From Gymnopilus junonius (taxonomy: Eukaryota; Basidiomycota; Agaricomycetes; Agaricales; Galerinaceae): 64,000 nt of DNA. The DNA lies in contig JADNYJ010000135.1 in NCBI GenBank assembly GCA_015501075.1, forward strand, positions 48,494 through 112,493. The letters run 5' to 3'. Positions within the stretch are counted from its first letter, which is position 1, and every line of letters begins with the position of its first letter. A program made the position numbers and the translations under genes. Below the pieces are notes generated by a model, which did not search any database, was not told where the DNA came from, and saw only the letters and a program-made list of their open reading frames with translations. Positions 23,037 to 33,392 of this stretch are shown here, piece after piece.

Positions 23037-24677
23037 CTACAATATAACGTCGGATTGTCTATATCCATATCCATACAGTAAATTCGATTGGGCGACGTTG
23101 GAGCCCTCATCCTTTTTCTCGATCTTTTCTAAGGACAATTTCCAGAGGTCGTCCACCTTTCCGTCAATATCGACGTCGAACTTGAATCTTACCTGATTGG
23201 CAAACTCCGAAAGCTGGGAAATGACATCTTCGCTGATGTACGGAATGGGATCTTGAGCTTGAAGACTGCAACATATAGTAATTTCTTCTAGTGGCCGTCG
23301 GCGTGTGCGATCGTCTGCGGAAAAAGGAGCGAAAAACCGTGGAATAGCTTCCCATGGGAATGCATCATCTCCCATCCAACCAAAGGCTCGAAGCGAGGGA
23401 AGTAATGGTCGTGTAAGTTGCGGCAGCAGACCGTCGTTAGCTGGGAGATGGTTGGCGAGAGCTTGGTAGAATGGAGTTAGTACATCCGCGTCTGTCGAAC
23501 CAAGCAGGATGTCGAGTTCCTCGAGATATGGTGTCAACCGTATCATCCGGAGAAAGTCTTCGCTCGTGAAGGTTACCTCGTCAACATTCAAGCTTTTCAG
23601 TCCACTCGAAGATCGTGTGAGAAATGATGCAAATTCCTGACCCTGCAGGTGGAGATCGATTCCTCGAATAGAAAGTTCTCCCAAAGCTGGGAAAGTGACA
23701 TTGCTAAAGAACAGACCTAAAGAGTCATTGGCAGCTTCAATGTCCAGTGAATGAAGCAGGGGATGTGTGACAGCGCTGTCCGTTTCGGACACTGGTATCG
23801 TGCTTCGAGACGATGAAAGCGCAAAGCAGCAAGACTGCAAGGCGGGACCCATGCGCAGGATTTGAAGAATCTGATCAATTGCTGAAGGTAACAAGGTCAA
23901 GTGAGTGACCCGATCCCAGTTTAAACTGTGAGGGTTGAGCAGAGGACCATAAATTTTGACACTTTTAGGGGATACGCGGGATAACGAGGGAATTGTGAGG
24001 TCTGGATCGTTAGCGGAGCTGTCAGTCGAAGCCATCGAGAGAGTGTGGAGGGCAGAAGAGTCGCAGATAGTGTCGTTAAAATGGGCAAGGAGAAAAGACG
24101 GCATATGTAGATCTAAAGAATGCCAATGGTCGCAGTGCTGATTGATAATGTCGACTAAGTGGTATACTTGCTGAATATTTCCGTCTCCTCCTTTCAGGGA
24201 ATAAGTACCAAGGTCGATCGATAGAGATGTTTTCTTCGATCGAATGAGCCAATCCCTGACGAGCTGGAGACGAGTTTCCGAACAAATGGCTCTTGATGTG
24301 TAACTGCGAAACCGCAAGAACATCCAAACGCTAGGGGTGGTCCAGGCGATTTGACGCCAATTTTGACACACTGCGCCGAGAATAAGCGGAGACTCCGTCC
24401 GAGAGATATTGGACGCGTAAAGGGTGAAAATGGTAGACGCGATCTCAACCGGCAATCTATCAACGATCGACGGATGTGCTTGATTGAGTTGAGTGCGAAG
24501 GTCATCGCGTTGGTCGAATAACTCTTGGAGAGCAGCTTGAGCTCGTGTGATTTTCACATTCAGATAATCGAGCTTGGCACAGACGTCGCACCAATGAGAT
24601 TTGGATACACGACAAAGTTCCCGGGGCTGAAGATGATGTGGGCGATCTATATGGCCGCAACGGGAGCAGGAATGCAT
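23037..24677 (-). CDS. F-box/LRR protein D, intact, with N-terminal Cys module
   Basis: 546 residues from the ATG at 24677 (ACC ATG C context). The frame is open a little further upstream, but only from a TTG. The N-terminus has Cys at 4, 7, 22, 30 and 33 plus His9 (CSRCGH...C...CDVC), the same spacing as copy I, suggesting a small zinc-binding module. A coiled coil (about 38-66) and the F-box (IVDRLPVEIASTIFTLYAS...GAVCQNWRQIAWTTPSVW, about 71-118) follow. The remainder is LRR-like (LNWDRVTHLTL; SGLKSLNVDEVTF; LLPSLRAFGWMGDDAF) with the family C-terminal block (DPIPYISEDVISQLSEF). It is a presumed SCF substrate receptor with unknown target, and the most complete representative of the family here. 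Confidence 0.9.
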   Translation of the reverse strand: MHSCSRCGHIDRPHHLQPRELCRVSKSHWCDVCAKLDYLNVKITRAQAALQELFDQRDDLRTQLNQAHPSIVDRLPVEIASTIFTLYASNISRTESPLILGAVCQNWRQIAWTTPSVWMFLRFRSYTSRAICSETRLQLVRDWLIRSKKTSLSIDLGTYSLKGGDGNIQQVYHLVDIINQHCDHWHSLDLHMPSFLLAHFNDTICDSSALHTLSMASTDSSANDPDLTIPSLSRVSPKSVKIYGPLLNPHSLNWDRVTHLTLLPSAIDQILQILRMGPALQSCCFALSSSRSTIPVSETDSAVTHPLLHSLDIEAANDSLGLFFSNVTFPALGELSIRGIDLHLQGQEFASFLTRSSSGLKSLNVDEVTFTSEDFLRMIRLTPYLEELDILLGSTDADVLTPFYQALANHLPANDGLLPQLTRPLLPSLRAFGWMGDDAFPWEAIPRFFAPFSADDRTRRRPLEEITICCSLQAQDPIPYISEDVISQLSEFANQVRFKFDVDIDGKVDDLWKLSLEKIEKKDEGSNVAQSNLLYGYGYRQSDVIL

Positions 24678-25306
24678 GGTCAAGCTATGTACGGAAAGAT
24701 GAGTATCAGTTTCGTCACGTTGCAATTTTAAAAGGTGAACTAACTTGAGTATGTTGGGTCGACACGACTCTGGAAACTGAATTGAGGAATCAAAGTCTTA
24801 GTTGCTGCCGAGTGCTAGACTACAAGTAGCAGAAGGAAGGGTACGGATAGGGAGAAGAAGGAACAGCGGAGCGATGGTTACGAATCAAGGGCACATCAAA
24901 ATTATTTTGAGCGTGCCGTAGAGTGGATATCTTATCTGAGTTCGTGGGAAATTTAGATATCGGAAGTTCGGAAGAGTTTCTTCCGACTCTTCCTCTTTCT
25001 TTTGTTATCGCTGTCGAGTAGTTCCTGGTCCATTTCGCCGTCTTCATACACTGTCAGCTCGTCGTATTTTCGATTCACTGCATTCTTTCAGCCCCTCATT
25101 CTTCTTAACCTTCCGTCTCCAATCCGCTTTGCTGAAACGCTATGCATGGTCGATCCGTGTTCATCTTCATCGGACAGCCAACTGGATAATCTTACATGTA
25201 GCAAGGTGATTTCAATTTTTATAAGCTTATCCAATACTCTTTTTTTTACGTTTGTCACAGCTGTCTAGGTCTTATTTTCTAGTAGTCGCGTCGCACATCT
25301 TCGACC
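24678..25306. other. Intergenic between divergent genes
   Basis: Shared upstream region of F-box D (minus) and the gene at 25307 (plus). Pyrimidine-rich stretches near 25050-25130 are compatible with a promoter. No coding frame is supported. Confidence 0.45.
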
Positions 25307-26324
25307 ATGGACGCTGTGTCGATGTCTAGATACACCTATCCTTCCGAACTTCAGAACCAAGATTTATTATCTGTGCTACGAGGTACGACTCATTCTAGGT
25401 GTCTGCAGTGACGTTAACCCCCACCCTATCGTTATTTCAGAGCCGAGTTTTACACCGCCGCCATTTTCTAGTTTTTCCCTGCGTCACCTCTCCAATCCAT
25501 TGCACTATTACAAACTCGCCGTATGCGACATTACTTCCTTCTCTACTCCTCTATACGTATTCCACCCGTCATTTCTAGATTTCGCGACTTTTCTTTGACT
25601 TCACTGGACTGGGTTAGTACGTGTCGAGAATGAAGGATTCAGGTGGATAGAGGACATGATGGTCAGATCATCAACTTGACTTTTATTAGGTATGCCTGTC
25701 GTCATTTCCCTTTTCCTTGTTAAGGCCCTGGAACTAAACACGTCATGCGGCGCGCAGGATCGCATGCTGCATTTCCAGTCTTCCCATTTTCGGCATACAT
25801 AATGAAAGGTCGGTTTTTACGTCTGTGCTTTAGCGACGAGTGCATGAGCTCAAGTTCCCCAAGAGGGGTCGTGCGCGCTACGTCAGACCCAAAAATGGAC
25901 CATTTGTACTATTAAACTGGCAGAACCATCCACGCCCTCAAGAGAATTGTCACCTGTACTCTCGCCCTCTTCGAGAACGCCGCCTTACTACGTGCGTAGC
26001 GACTCTTGAATACCATCGTCAGTCATTTATATTATTAAAAACTACTCCAGTTCTTGCGCCGTCAGCCTGTATGACACAAACACTATACTCTCTGATGACC
26101 TTAGAGATTTTATCACGCCCATGATTTACGAAAGCACGGGGTCAGCAACTGGGAAGTTTTGGTCCATTGGATTTCCATGTCCAACTGCGTCCTTCTTACA
26201 CGCGTCCTCTTGCCAAGTAACTTTTCGGGCTGAGAGATGGGACCTGATTGTCAAGTCATTTGATAAACTATATGAAGAATACTGCGCCCAAGAGTTGCGA
26301 AAGACATGGGAAAGCATACGATAA
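25307..26324 (+). CDS. Multi-exon hypothetical gene
   Basis: Start ATG at 25307 in a good context (GACCATGG). Exon 1 25307-25382, a 58-nt intron (GTACGA...TTTCAG), exon 2 from 25441 (EPSFTPPPFSSFSLRHL). Further GT-AG introns follow, and near the 3' end an exon starting about 25832 (RRVHELKFPKRGRARYV...NWQNHPRPQENCHLYSR) is joined across 25993-26068 (GTGCGT...CGTCAG) to a last exon ending at 26324 (LYDTNTILSDDLRDFITPM...ELRKTWESIR). These joins keep the frame. The middle (about 25560-25830) was not resolved. No domain is recognised; the last exon has an amphipathic FDKLYEEYCAQELRKTW helix. It could be a pseudogene if the middle cannot be spliced. Confidence 0.5.
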
Positions 26325-26767
26325 GGAAGTCGAAGTAAGGATTTCCTTGATTTTCTATAATCCCGGGTGATTATTGCGTTAATATCAAAGATTTTTTATA
26401 GCCCTTACGCGTTCAATGCACTGACAGAATGTTGACAGTGAGTTTCAACGTCGCCAAGTTTTCATCTTTACTAAAACTTTGTCACAAAAGTAGATTCACT
26501 TGCTCTGAGTTTCTTCATTAATATCTTTAACCTCTCTCTATTCAAGGCCAAGCTCGCCCCACCATATGGCTCAGCCACCAATGGGGAGTTTGTGTATTTT
26601 TTTTTAAAAAGACCAAGCTCAACTGTTACCCACATCAGTTCAAGGGTGGGAAGGTATATTCCTTTTGGAACTGGTTCACAAGGACAATGATAACATGAGC
26701 GCTGCGTTCGACAGGGTATGTGAAAGTTTCAATGTCTCTCCGTATATTTAGACTCAACGGAGAGACT
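26325..26767. other. Intergenic, AT-rich
   Basis: No supported gene; short poly(T) tracts near 26598. Confidence 0.45.
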
Positions 26768-26774
26768 ATAAATG
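26768..26774 (+). promoter_or_regulatory. TATA box upstream of the secreted cysteine-rich gene
   Basis: TATAAAT 76 bp before the ATG at 26844, similar to the 75-bp spacing at Z3. Confidence 0.6.
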
Positions 26775-26843
26775 CAAGTAAGCGAGCTATGAAACACCCA
26801 ACCACTCCAGTTGACGTTAGACGTTAATAATCAAGCTTCGACC

Positions 26844-27172
26844 ATGAGACTTGGGGTTATCCTTGCGTCTGCCATCACAATAGCTCTTTCTACTTTGGCG
26901 CTTGCCAATCCAGCTCCTGAAGCTAAACTGGGAGACCGTACGTTCTCATCTATGCACCAAAATGTCTGTTCAGTCTAACGAAAATCTTGTGCAGATGACT
27001 GGGTTCCCAGCTGTGAGTTTTTTTTTCAATTTACAACTGTCTAGCTTTCGGTGATACGTACTTCGCTTATTACATAGGCCCTCCTCCATCTGTTCCTTGC
27101 AGCTCTAATGTTGGCGTGTTTTGTGCCTTTACACCTTGCCCAGGAGACCCCAGTTCTTTATGCTGTCCCTAG
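26844..27172 (+). CDS. Small secreted cysteine-rich protein, 68 residues (three exons)
   Basis: Exons 26844-26937, 26995-27012 (18 nt) and 27078-27172 join across introns of 57 nt (GTACGT...GTGCAG, branch site TCTAACG) and 65 nt (GTGAGT...CATAG) into one 68-codon frame ending TAG. The product starts MRLGVILASAITIALSTLALA, a textbook signal peptide with cleavage likely after ALA (about 21). A short Pro/Glu/Lys stretch follows and then a Cys-rich tail with six Cys (SCPPPSVPC...FCAFTPC...LCCP). Small secreted proteins with an even number of Cys are common among fungal effector candidates, antimicrobial peptides and surface proteins. No specific family is recognised and no toxic activity is implied. 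The matched splice phases and the TATA box make a real gene likely. Confidence 0.78.
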
Positions 27173-27561
27173 TTAGTTGAGAGTGAGTAACCAGGCGTTT
27201 CTTGATTTTGAACGATCTATATCTTGAGCTCTTTGAAGGATAGGCATACACCGCAAATTTATCTACAAAAGGATGGACTTTGAAGCGGTTACGGAGCCAT
27301 AACCTGGTCATCATGTGTACGTAGTTCAACACGAAGAAATTTTGGTCCACCGCCCCATCCTAAGTCTGTCTAGATTTGAGCAAGGCCTTCGCCCTCTCTC
27401 TTTTGCTGTCAGTTTAGCGAATGTTCTGGCACAAGAAGTATTTCAGGAAATATCACAAGATGCGATCCTACCGGAAACCGACTTCCATGAGGCCGGCACG
27501 TTTTTCAATGCACGGCCGTTCAGCCATTGTAATTATACCAGCCCATTGTTCTATGTGACTA
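27173..27561. other. Intergenic between SSCP and Z3
   Basis: An 83-codon frame (27315-27566) has no domain and overlaps the Z3 TATA box, so it was not called. Confidence 0.45.
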
Positions 27562-27568
27562 TATAAAT
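27562..27568 (+). promoter_or_regulatory. TATA box upstream of zinc-finger gene Z3
   Basis: TATAAAT 75 bp before the putative ATG at 27637. Confidence 0.55.
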
Positions 27569-27636
27569 CAAGTGCGGCATTCTTTTATCTATCTACACCT
27601 CTTCCGACTTTGACCATCTCCAACATTCTCATTTAA

Positions 27637-28162
27637 ATGAGCCAGTGCGTCTTGACCTTTTCTCTTTGTTCTCCCCATGCCGATTATAAACACTTTATTG
27701 CCTGTTAGGAATATTAATACCACTCCTTACGATCCAGTAGGGGATCAATCTACCCCGTATGTTCCTAATTGTCCCTCAAAGCACCCCTGATGCTTGCATT
27801 CGGTCCGGCCGGTCAATCAATACAGTTTGTCTCCATGCGCTTAGTTGAATTGCGCTCTGACAATTCCTCATGACAACGCCGGAATCGAAGAACACTTGAG
27901 GTACATGCATGGAGTAGATGTTGGCTCGCCAACTGTGTGGTGCTGTTGGGATTCTTGCAGGTCGACAAGCTTTTCAACGACTCGAAAAAAGTATATCCTC
28001 CAGCACATTCGGAAAATTCATTTGAAGCTCTTCCATGTCATTTGTCTCCTCTGTGAGCATGCGTGCGGTAACGGAGAAGAGGGGCTTATTAATCATGTCA
28101 ACAAGAGGCATCCTGGTACGACATTCATTGGAAGGATAGAAGGCAACTTGGCCAACGCATAA
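27637..28162 (+). pseudogene. Small C2H2 protein Z3, 5' part unresolved or damaged
   Basis: An 8-nt first exon ATGAGCCA (27637-27644) and a 64-nt intron (GTGCGT...CTGTTAG) match Z4 exactly in exon sequence. The following exon (from 27709) reads NINTTPYDPVGDQST. From about 27845 the frame gives the C-terminal half of finger 1 (NC...HLRYMHGV), finger 2 (CCWDSC...HIRKIH), finger 3 (CLLCEHACG...HVNKRH) and the tail GTTFIGRIEGNLANA as in Z2. No splice choice I tried between about 27757 and 27845 joins the two halves without a stop, and the first Cys of finger 1 is not in frame. Either an unusual intron is present or the copy carries an indel. Confidence 0.6.
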
Positions 28163-28366
28163 ATTTAAACGACGAACATTCTATTTATTGTACTACGCTA
28201 TCAACCATACCACTATCCAGGCTTGGCGAAAGTTCGAGTCCCAGAGCAAGTTGCTTCAGATGGTAATTATTGTTCTCTGTTCCAAACGTTGACCACATAC
28301 ATTTTTGAAGTCGAACTTGACATAATTTTTTTTTCAAATCGCACTTTGATGTATACGCCCCTCAAA

Positions 28367-29252
28367 CTATAAAAACCCCCAGAACAAAAAAATGGGGCCT
28401 AAGATCATGAGCGACTTCCTAATGTACGTAGTTTCAGCACCACTGGTCGTTCCCGAGGTCGTAGATGCAGATGCAAGTGTAGTACCAGTACCGCTCCCAG
28501 ATACCGTGGTGCTTCCTGAAGTACTGCCAGTACTGCTCGGAGTAGGATGAGTCGTAGTCGAAAGAACCAAACTGTCAGTCACGCTCCCGGTAGGACCATC
28601 GTGGATACTAGACGGCAACGCGATGCTGCCGCCGCTGAAAGTGCTGGGGTTATGTGAACCAAGGGTGTTGGAAGCGTCTAGGCTGGTTACGCTTGTTGGA
28701 CCTGCCTGACGAGCCTGGATAGCCTGCACCTGGAATGTGTTGGAACTTGGAGCGCGGAGCTGGGCAGTGCTGATGGTGAATATCGATCTAGATTGGCACT
28801 TGCTCGCATCCCCGCAAGAAAAGTAGAGAGGTTCCGTCTCGGCTGGGATGACGTATGATTTGGTGGTTGTGCCCGTAGAAACGGCGACTCTGCCAAGCAA
28901 AGAGCCAAGAGGGCATTGTTGGCTGTGCTGACCCCAACTGATGAGGAGTCACTCACAACCCAGTATCAAATCCTCCGTCGAGAACGCTGCAAGGGTCGTT
29001 GGACACTGCTTGAGTGACTGTGTTATTTCCAGGGTGACTGGAACGTACGGCCTTCGGTGCATGCAAAGGTATATAAAGGAACGATGGGAGGACTCACAAA
29101 ACGAAGTTTACGATGCTCCCTGCCGCCACGTCTCCAAACGAAGCTGGACTGCATCCTGGGGTACGTGGCGCTCCAACGTGAACTTCGAAGGTGACGGCAT
29201 AAGCAATAGGTAAAGCAGCGAAGAACAAGACTTGAATGGTGGACAAGGTCAT
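28367..29252 (-). CDS. GPI-anchored Ser/Thr-rich cupredoxin-like protein (three exons)
   Basis: Exons 29252-29098, 29037-28957 and 28889-28367 join over introns of 60 and 67 nt (both GTGAGT, ending CCAG and GGCAG) to give 252 residues. The N-terminus is a signal peptide (MTLSTIQVLFFAALPIAYA). Then comes a cupredoxin-like domain (VTFEVHVGAP...NFVFHPGNNTVTQAVSNDPC...YFSCGDASKCQ), a Ser/Thr/Gly-rich region (about 150-225) and a hydrophobic C-terminus (SLMILGPIFLFWGFL) typical of a GPI signal. HPGNNTV is the position of the usual first metal ligand; some other canonical copper ligands are not evident, as in many fungal members. An upstream in-frame ATG at 29339 would add 29 residues with a second hydrophobic stretch and seems less likely. 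The product is expected at the cell wall or plasma membrane. Confidence 0.85.
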
Positions 29253-30135
29253 TTTGAAGATGTGAGCGTGGGTTGTAAGCGGGAGTGTAAGCCACGAAGC
29301 AAGGAAGGGGAAGTAAAGCAAGGTACGAATAGACTTCATAGTTTATGTAAACGAAGAATTGACCTTTCACACGTACGCTGTACATATGTCAGAATGCCGA
29401 GGGCCATCTAACATCGAAACTGACCATCATGAATACTGTCAGTGTCAATGTCAGGCATCAGCGACCCAGACCCACTGCGACAGATCTCCGGCATTACAAG
29501 GCACGAAGCCTAAGTTAATTACATGGCACATTTTCTTCCTTCATATTGAAAATGTTCTCCTACATCGTCAGTCGCCTATCTATGATACCAAATCGTCGAA
29601 CCCAATCCCTCCCAGGTTTCTCATCATGTATACACCGAGCTCGCATCAGCATCATCCAACCCACGAATTCCAACAAACCGCTCTGCTGCGTTCATCCTTC
29701 CTCGAATTCGGAACCATGAAGAGGTTGTTGAACTCATTTATGTATGGGACGGAGGCAGCTATACATACGGTACCTGATAGGATGGTCAATTAAGTGGCTT
29801 GAACAGCACGGCAGCTCATGCGCACCTCCATAACCACGTTCCACCTCGGAATCCATCACCTCAGGTCGGCTAGATAGAATCATTACGACTGTCACTACCT
29901 AGGAACACGGGACGATCAGGACAAAAACCAAGATCCTGAGGAGCGCTGGTGAATGGTTAACACGTACCGCTTTCTCTATTAGATCGAGGTTATCCTGGTT
30001 TATCCCTCCCCATCACGCCATCTCAAGAAAATGATTGCTAGAGGAAGAGTAGATGCAGAGACATCAATATTTCGCAGAGTAAACAGATGCGAAATGAGCG
30101 ACTTTACCACTGAGGCTCAACGTCCGTCACGAAAG
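29253..30135. other. Intergenic, no supported gene
   Basis: One 144-codon plus-strand frame (29359-29793) has no domain and a composition unlike the real genes, so it was not called. Confidence 0.45.
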
Positions 30136-30928
30136 TCATGACGGCGTCATTGGAAAAATTAAAGCTTTGTACCATTGGAACTTTCGAAGCGACGGAAGTA
30201 AGGGTTGTGTAGATTCAGGTATCGGGTTGTCGGCAGTAGGCAAATGGCCTGTGAGATCATCAAAGAACAACTCGAGGTCGTCTTCGTCGCCTTGGCCAAA
30301 GGAAATGCAAAGCCTTTGCAAAGAAGGCGACAACCGTGCAACACGGACCAAGCCTTCACCAGGGCAGTTGGTCTCGTAGATTGACAAGCTTTTCAATCCG
30401 CTTGAAGAGCGAGCAAGAAATGAAGTGAAATAATTGGCATGCAGGTTGGAGCCTTCTCCACAGATGGTAAGTTCCTTCAAAGCAGGGAGTGTGATGTTGT
30501 CAAAGAAATGTTCATCGACTTCATCTACTGGAATTTCAATGTAAAGAGACTCGATGCCAGTAAGTATGGGCGACAGTGCAGGGGGTTTCTGCCGACGGCC
30601 CTACTTCCTGGAAGGAGTATTTGCGCAGGCTCGGGCTCAACTGCACAATTTGAAGAATCCGGTCCACTGACAGGCTCATGGTCAGATGAGTAACGTACTC
30701 CCAGTTCAAGTCCAAACGGAGTCTATGAATCTCAACGATTCTGGTTGTGGTCTGCGATAAAATGTGGATAAATTCCTGACTTTGCCATGAGGTCGACCGA
30801 CAATACCGAGCTGCGAGTAGCGCTACTATTCCAAGTTTTTTAACGGCGTACTCAACTGTCACCGTTGTTAAAGTGATATCCAGGGCCCAGGTATAAAATT
30901 TCACTTCATTTTGGCATATAAAACTCAT
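30136..30928 (-). pseudogene. F-box/LRR copy E, fragment of the LRR half
   Basis: Two minus-strand frames, 30928-30536 and 30480-30136, together resemble the LRR half of copies F and H (LNWEYVTHLTMSLSVDRILQI; SSSGLKSLSIYETNCPGEGLV; QPLLPSLRKFQWY). The F-box and N-terminus are missing, there is a frame change between 30536 and 30480, and the conserved C-terminal block (PIPYIDE...) is absent after 30136. It starts 14 bp downstream of the stop of copy F on the same strand, which suggests a partial tandem duplication. It is not expected to be functional. Confidence 0.82.
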
Positions 30929-30941
30929 TACGGGGATTGCA

Positions 30942-32524
30942 TTAAACTACACCACTATTTTCTTCGGATATTTTGTTCAACGACAACTCTAACAAGTCTT
31001 TCCAACCTGTATCGAGTTGAATGGTGAAAGAAAACTTAACAGTATCCTGGAAGCTCCTAAGCTGTGAGAGGACGCTGTCGTCAATATATGGAATCGGAAT
31101 TTTGGTACCGGAATATCGATCACAACAGACATTGATCCTTTCCATTGGCCTACGGCGGCCAGTGTCGATTTTGGAGAAAGGAGCCAAGAGCGGTGGGATA
31201 ACACGCCATGGAAAGCTACCATGTCCGCGCCAGTGGAAAGTCCTGAGCAGAGGGAGTAATGGATCAGTAGACGCCGGAATGAGAGTGCCGTGGCCTGGAG
31301 GAAGATCTCTGAGGGCATCGTAGAACTTGTCTAAGTAACCTTGAAGGGCAACATTATGTGTGATAACAAGCTCTTCAAGTAAAGGCGTTGAGCGCCCCAC
31401 ATGGATCAAATCCTCGGATGCATAACCTGTGTCATCGATTGACAGAAATCTCAACCTGCTTGAAGAGCGAGTGAGGAAAGGAATGAGATGGTCGGGGTCG
31501 AGATAGATGTATTGCCCTCGGACACGAAGAGATTTCAAACCCGGGAGCGTAACAGTGTTGAAAAACAATCTATCGGATTGCCTATTGGAGAATGTGATGT
31601 CGAGCGATTCAATGTTAGGGTGTGTAGTATGTTTGAGATAATTAGATGCTTGAGATTGGACTAATTCGAAATGGCAAGTCCGCAAATTGGGGCTCGATTG
31701 AAAGATATGGAAGACTTGCACAACTGACAGGAGATCAAATGTCAACTGAGTGACTTGCGTCCAATTGAGATTGATAGAGCCCAATACAAGTCCGCGCATG
31801 TGGACGATTCTCGGACTGAAACCAGATAGCACATGAATGGTGTAGTTTTTATAGCCAATTGATAATATTGTAAGTTCGTGAAGGGTACGAGTAGGGGACA
31901 CCGACATCGAGCCATGGAAATGTTGGAGCAAGTCGAAGGGTACTCTGAGAGTGAGAGAATACCAGTAATCACGATATTGATTGATAACAGAGAATAATCG
32001 GTAGATTTGGGACTTGACGTAGTCCGATTCGTCTACAAGGGATATCTGGAGCCTGATTGACAAAGGGAGCATTCCAGAGCGGCCAAGCCACTCCGTGACG
32101 ACGTCCACACGATTCTGCAGCTTAACCAGCGAACCCTTCCCGAAGGAGATGTCCAAAGCCGTCCATCCACTAGGCGTGGACCACGCGATCTCGCGCCATC
32201 GTTGACATATGGCCCCGAGGGTGAGAGGAGAGTCGTCATTTTGTCAACGCTGGCTGAGTATAATGCGAAGATTTTAGAGGCGATTTCGACTGGAAAATGG
32301 TCAAAAGTGGACGGATGAGCCCGGTTGAGTTGTGACCGAAGGGTGTCCCGTTGATCTAGTAAGTCTTCAAGGGAGGCTTTGGCCTGCACGATTTTAACAT
32401 TCATAGAATCAAGTTCTGCGCAGACGCCGCAGAGATCTACGGTGGGTGATTGACATAGCTTCCGCAGGTCTCCAGGATCTGGAAGATATACCTGATTGCG
32501 ATGCCAAGTGCCATGTGGTTGCAT
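30942..32524 (-). pseudogene. F-box/LRR copy F, one single-base frameshift
   Basis: The N-terminal part from the ATG at 32524 has the Cys pattern C24-x7-C32-x2-C35 (CQSPTVDLCGVC), the coiled coil, and the first half of the F-box (TFDHFPVEIASKIFALYSASVDK). At about 32241 the frame breaks. The rest (DDSPLTLGAICQRWREIAWSTPSGW onward) is in the next frame and runs open to 30942, with all LRR blocks and the C-terminus (IPIPYIDDSVLSQL). One extra A in the run of four A at the break would restore one full-length frame of about 527 codons. It is either a very young pseudogene or a base-calling error in a homopolymer. No other damage is seen. Confidence 0.85.
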
Positions 32525-32886
32525 ATCTATAGTAGATCTGTGAATGGTCAGCCAACTTCTAAGCACGGCATGAAATTAAGGGCGAAGTATCAGTGGTAGA
32601 AAGTCCACTCAATGAACTTGCCTGAGCTTTGAAAGAATCGAATCGGGCCACAATCAGAGAGAATACTTACGAAATAGACTAGCTTGAAGAGTCGTAGATT
32701 CTGAATTGGAGAGAACACCAAACGATCGCGGGTTCTACAGTACTGAGCAAGCTTTCACAGAGCTTGAAATCGAATGGAATGTGCAAATACGTTGGCGTTC
32801 TGACCCACGCTTACTAAGTTACTTGTACTCGATGGCCTTGGATCGTAACAAAGACAATCACCGGCAGTCGACTCCGATTCTGCGTT
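32525..32886. other. Intergenic, upstream of copy F
   Basis: No supported coding frame. The right edge holds the left target-site copy of the hAT MITE. Confidence 0.45.
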
Positions 32887-32894
32887 GACGACGG

Positions 32895-33384
32895 TAGTGT
32901 TGTCCCCGGAGTGAGGTGACCTCGAGGTGAAATTCTATGTCGTACGTTAACCAGGAAGACTTTTTCCTCAATCAATGTGATCTTACTCCACCTGGCTCCT
33001 CTGCTTTGGGAGGAACTTCTGCTGCTATACTGACGGAATCTGCAATTGACGAGCTTTTGAGGGCCGGGACGGTGGATGAGCTGGAAGATTTAATTAAAAA
33101 TACTTATGATTCATTATAATCTACATACTATATTTTATTTTGTGCCCTAGGTGCTCTGTTTTCGACTACTATACCTTTATCTACGTAGTCGAAAGCCTTT
33201 ATCTACTGTAATCAGTGTTCGTCCAAATCTAGATATCCCTACAATCTCATTGGTCGCAATTTTGATGGCGGTTACCGCCGACCTCGTTTCACCTCGCGAG
33301 GTGAACTTCGACCCACCTCGACAACAACGAAGTGGGTCGAAGTGTCACTCCGCCTCGCCTCGCCTCACTCCGGGGACAACACTA
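32895..33384. mobile_element. Non-autonomous hAT-type element, 490 bp, 8-bp target duplication
   Basis: The left end TAGTGTTGTCCCCGGAGTGA and the right end TCACTCCGGGGACAACACTA are exact inverted repeats, at least 20 bp, extending a little further. GACGACGG flanks both sides (32887-32894 and 33385-33392). An 8-bp duplication and ends starting TAGTG are hallmarks of hAT elements. A 60-codon frame inside (32937-33119, ending ELEDLIKNTYDSL) may be a remnant of the end of a transposase. The right subterminal region (33285-33360) is rich in ACCTCG and its complement, likely transposase-binding repeats. Confidence 0.9.
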
Positions 33385-33392
33385 GACGACGG

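Noticed and set aside
24678..24725. Longer N-terminus for F-box D from a TTG codon
   Set aside because: Eukaryotic genes start at ATG, and the ATG at 24677 gives the same Met-x2-Cys start as copy I.
33285..33391. GC-rich ACCTCG repeats, CRISPR-like at first sight
   Set aside because: Irregular short repeats inside a hAT MITE in a eukaryote; no spacers or regular period.
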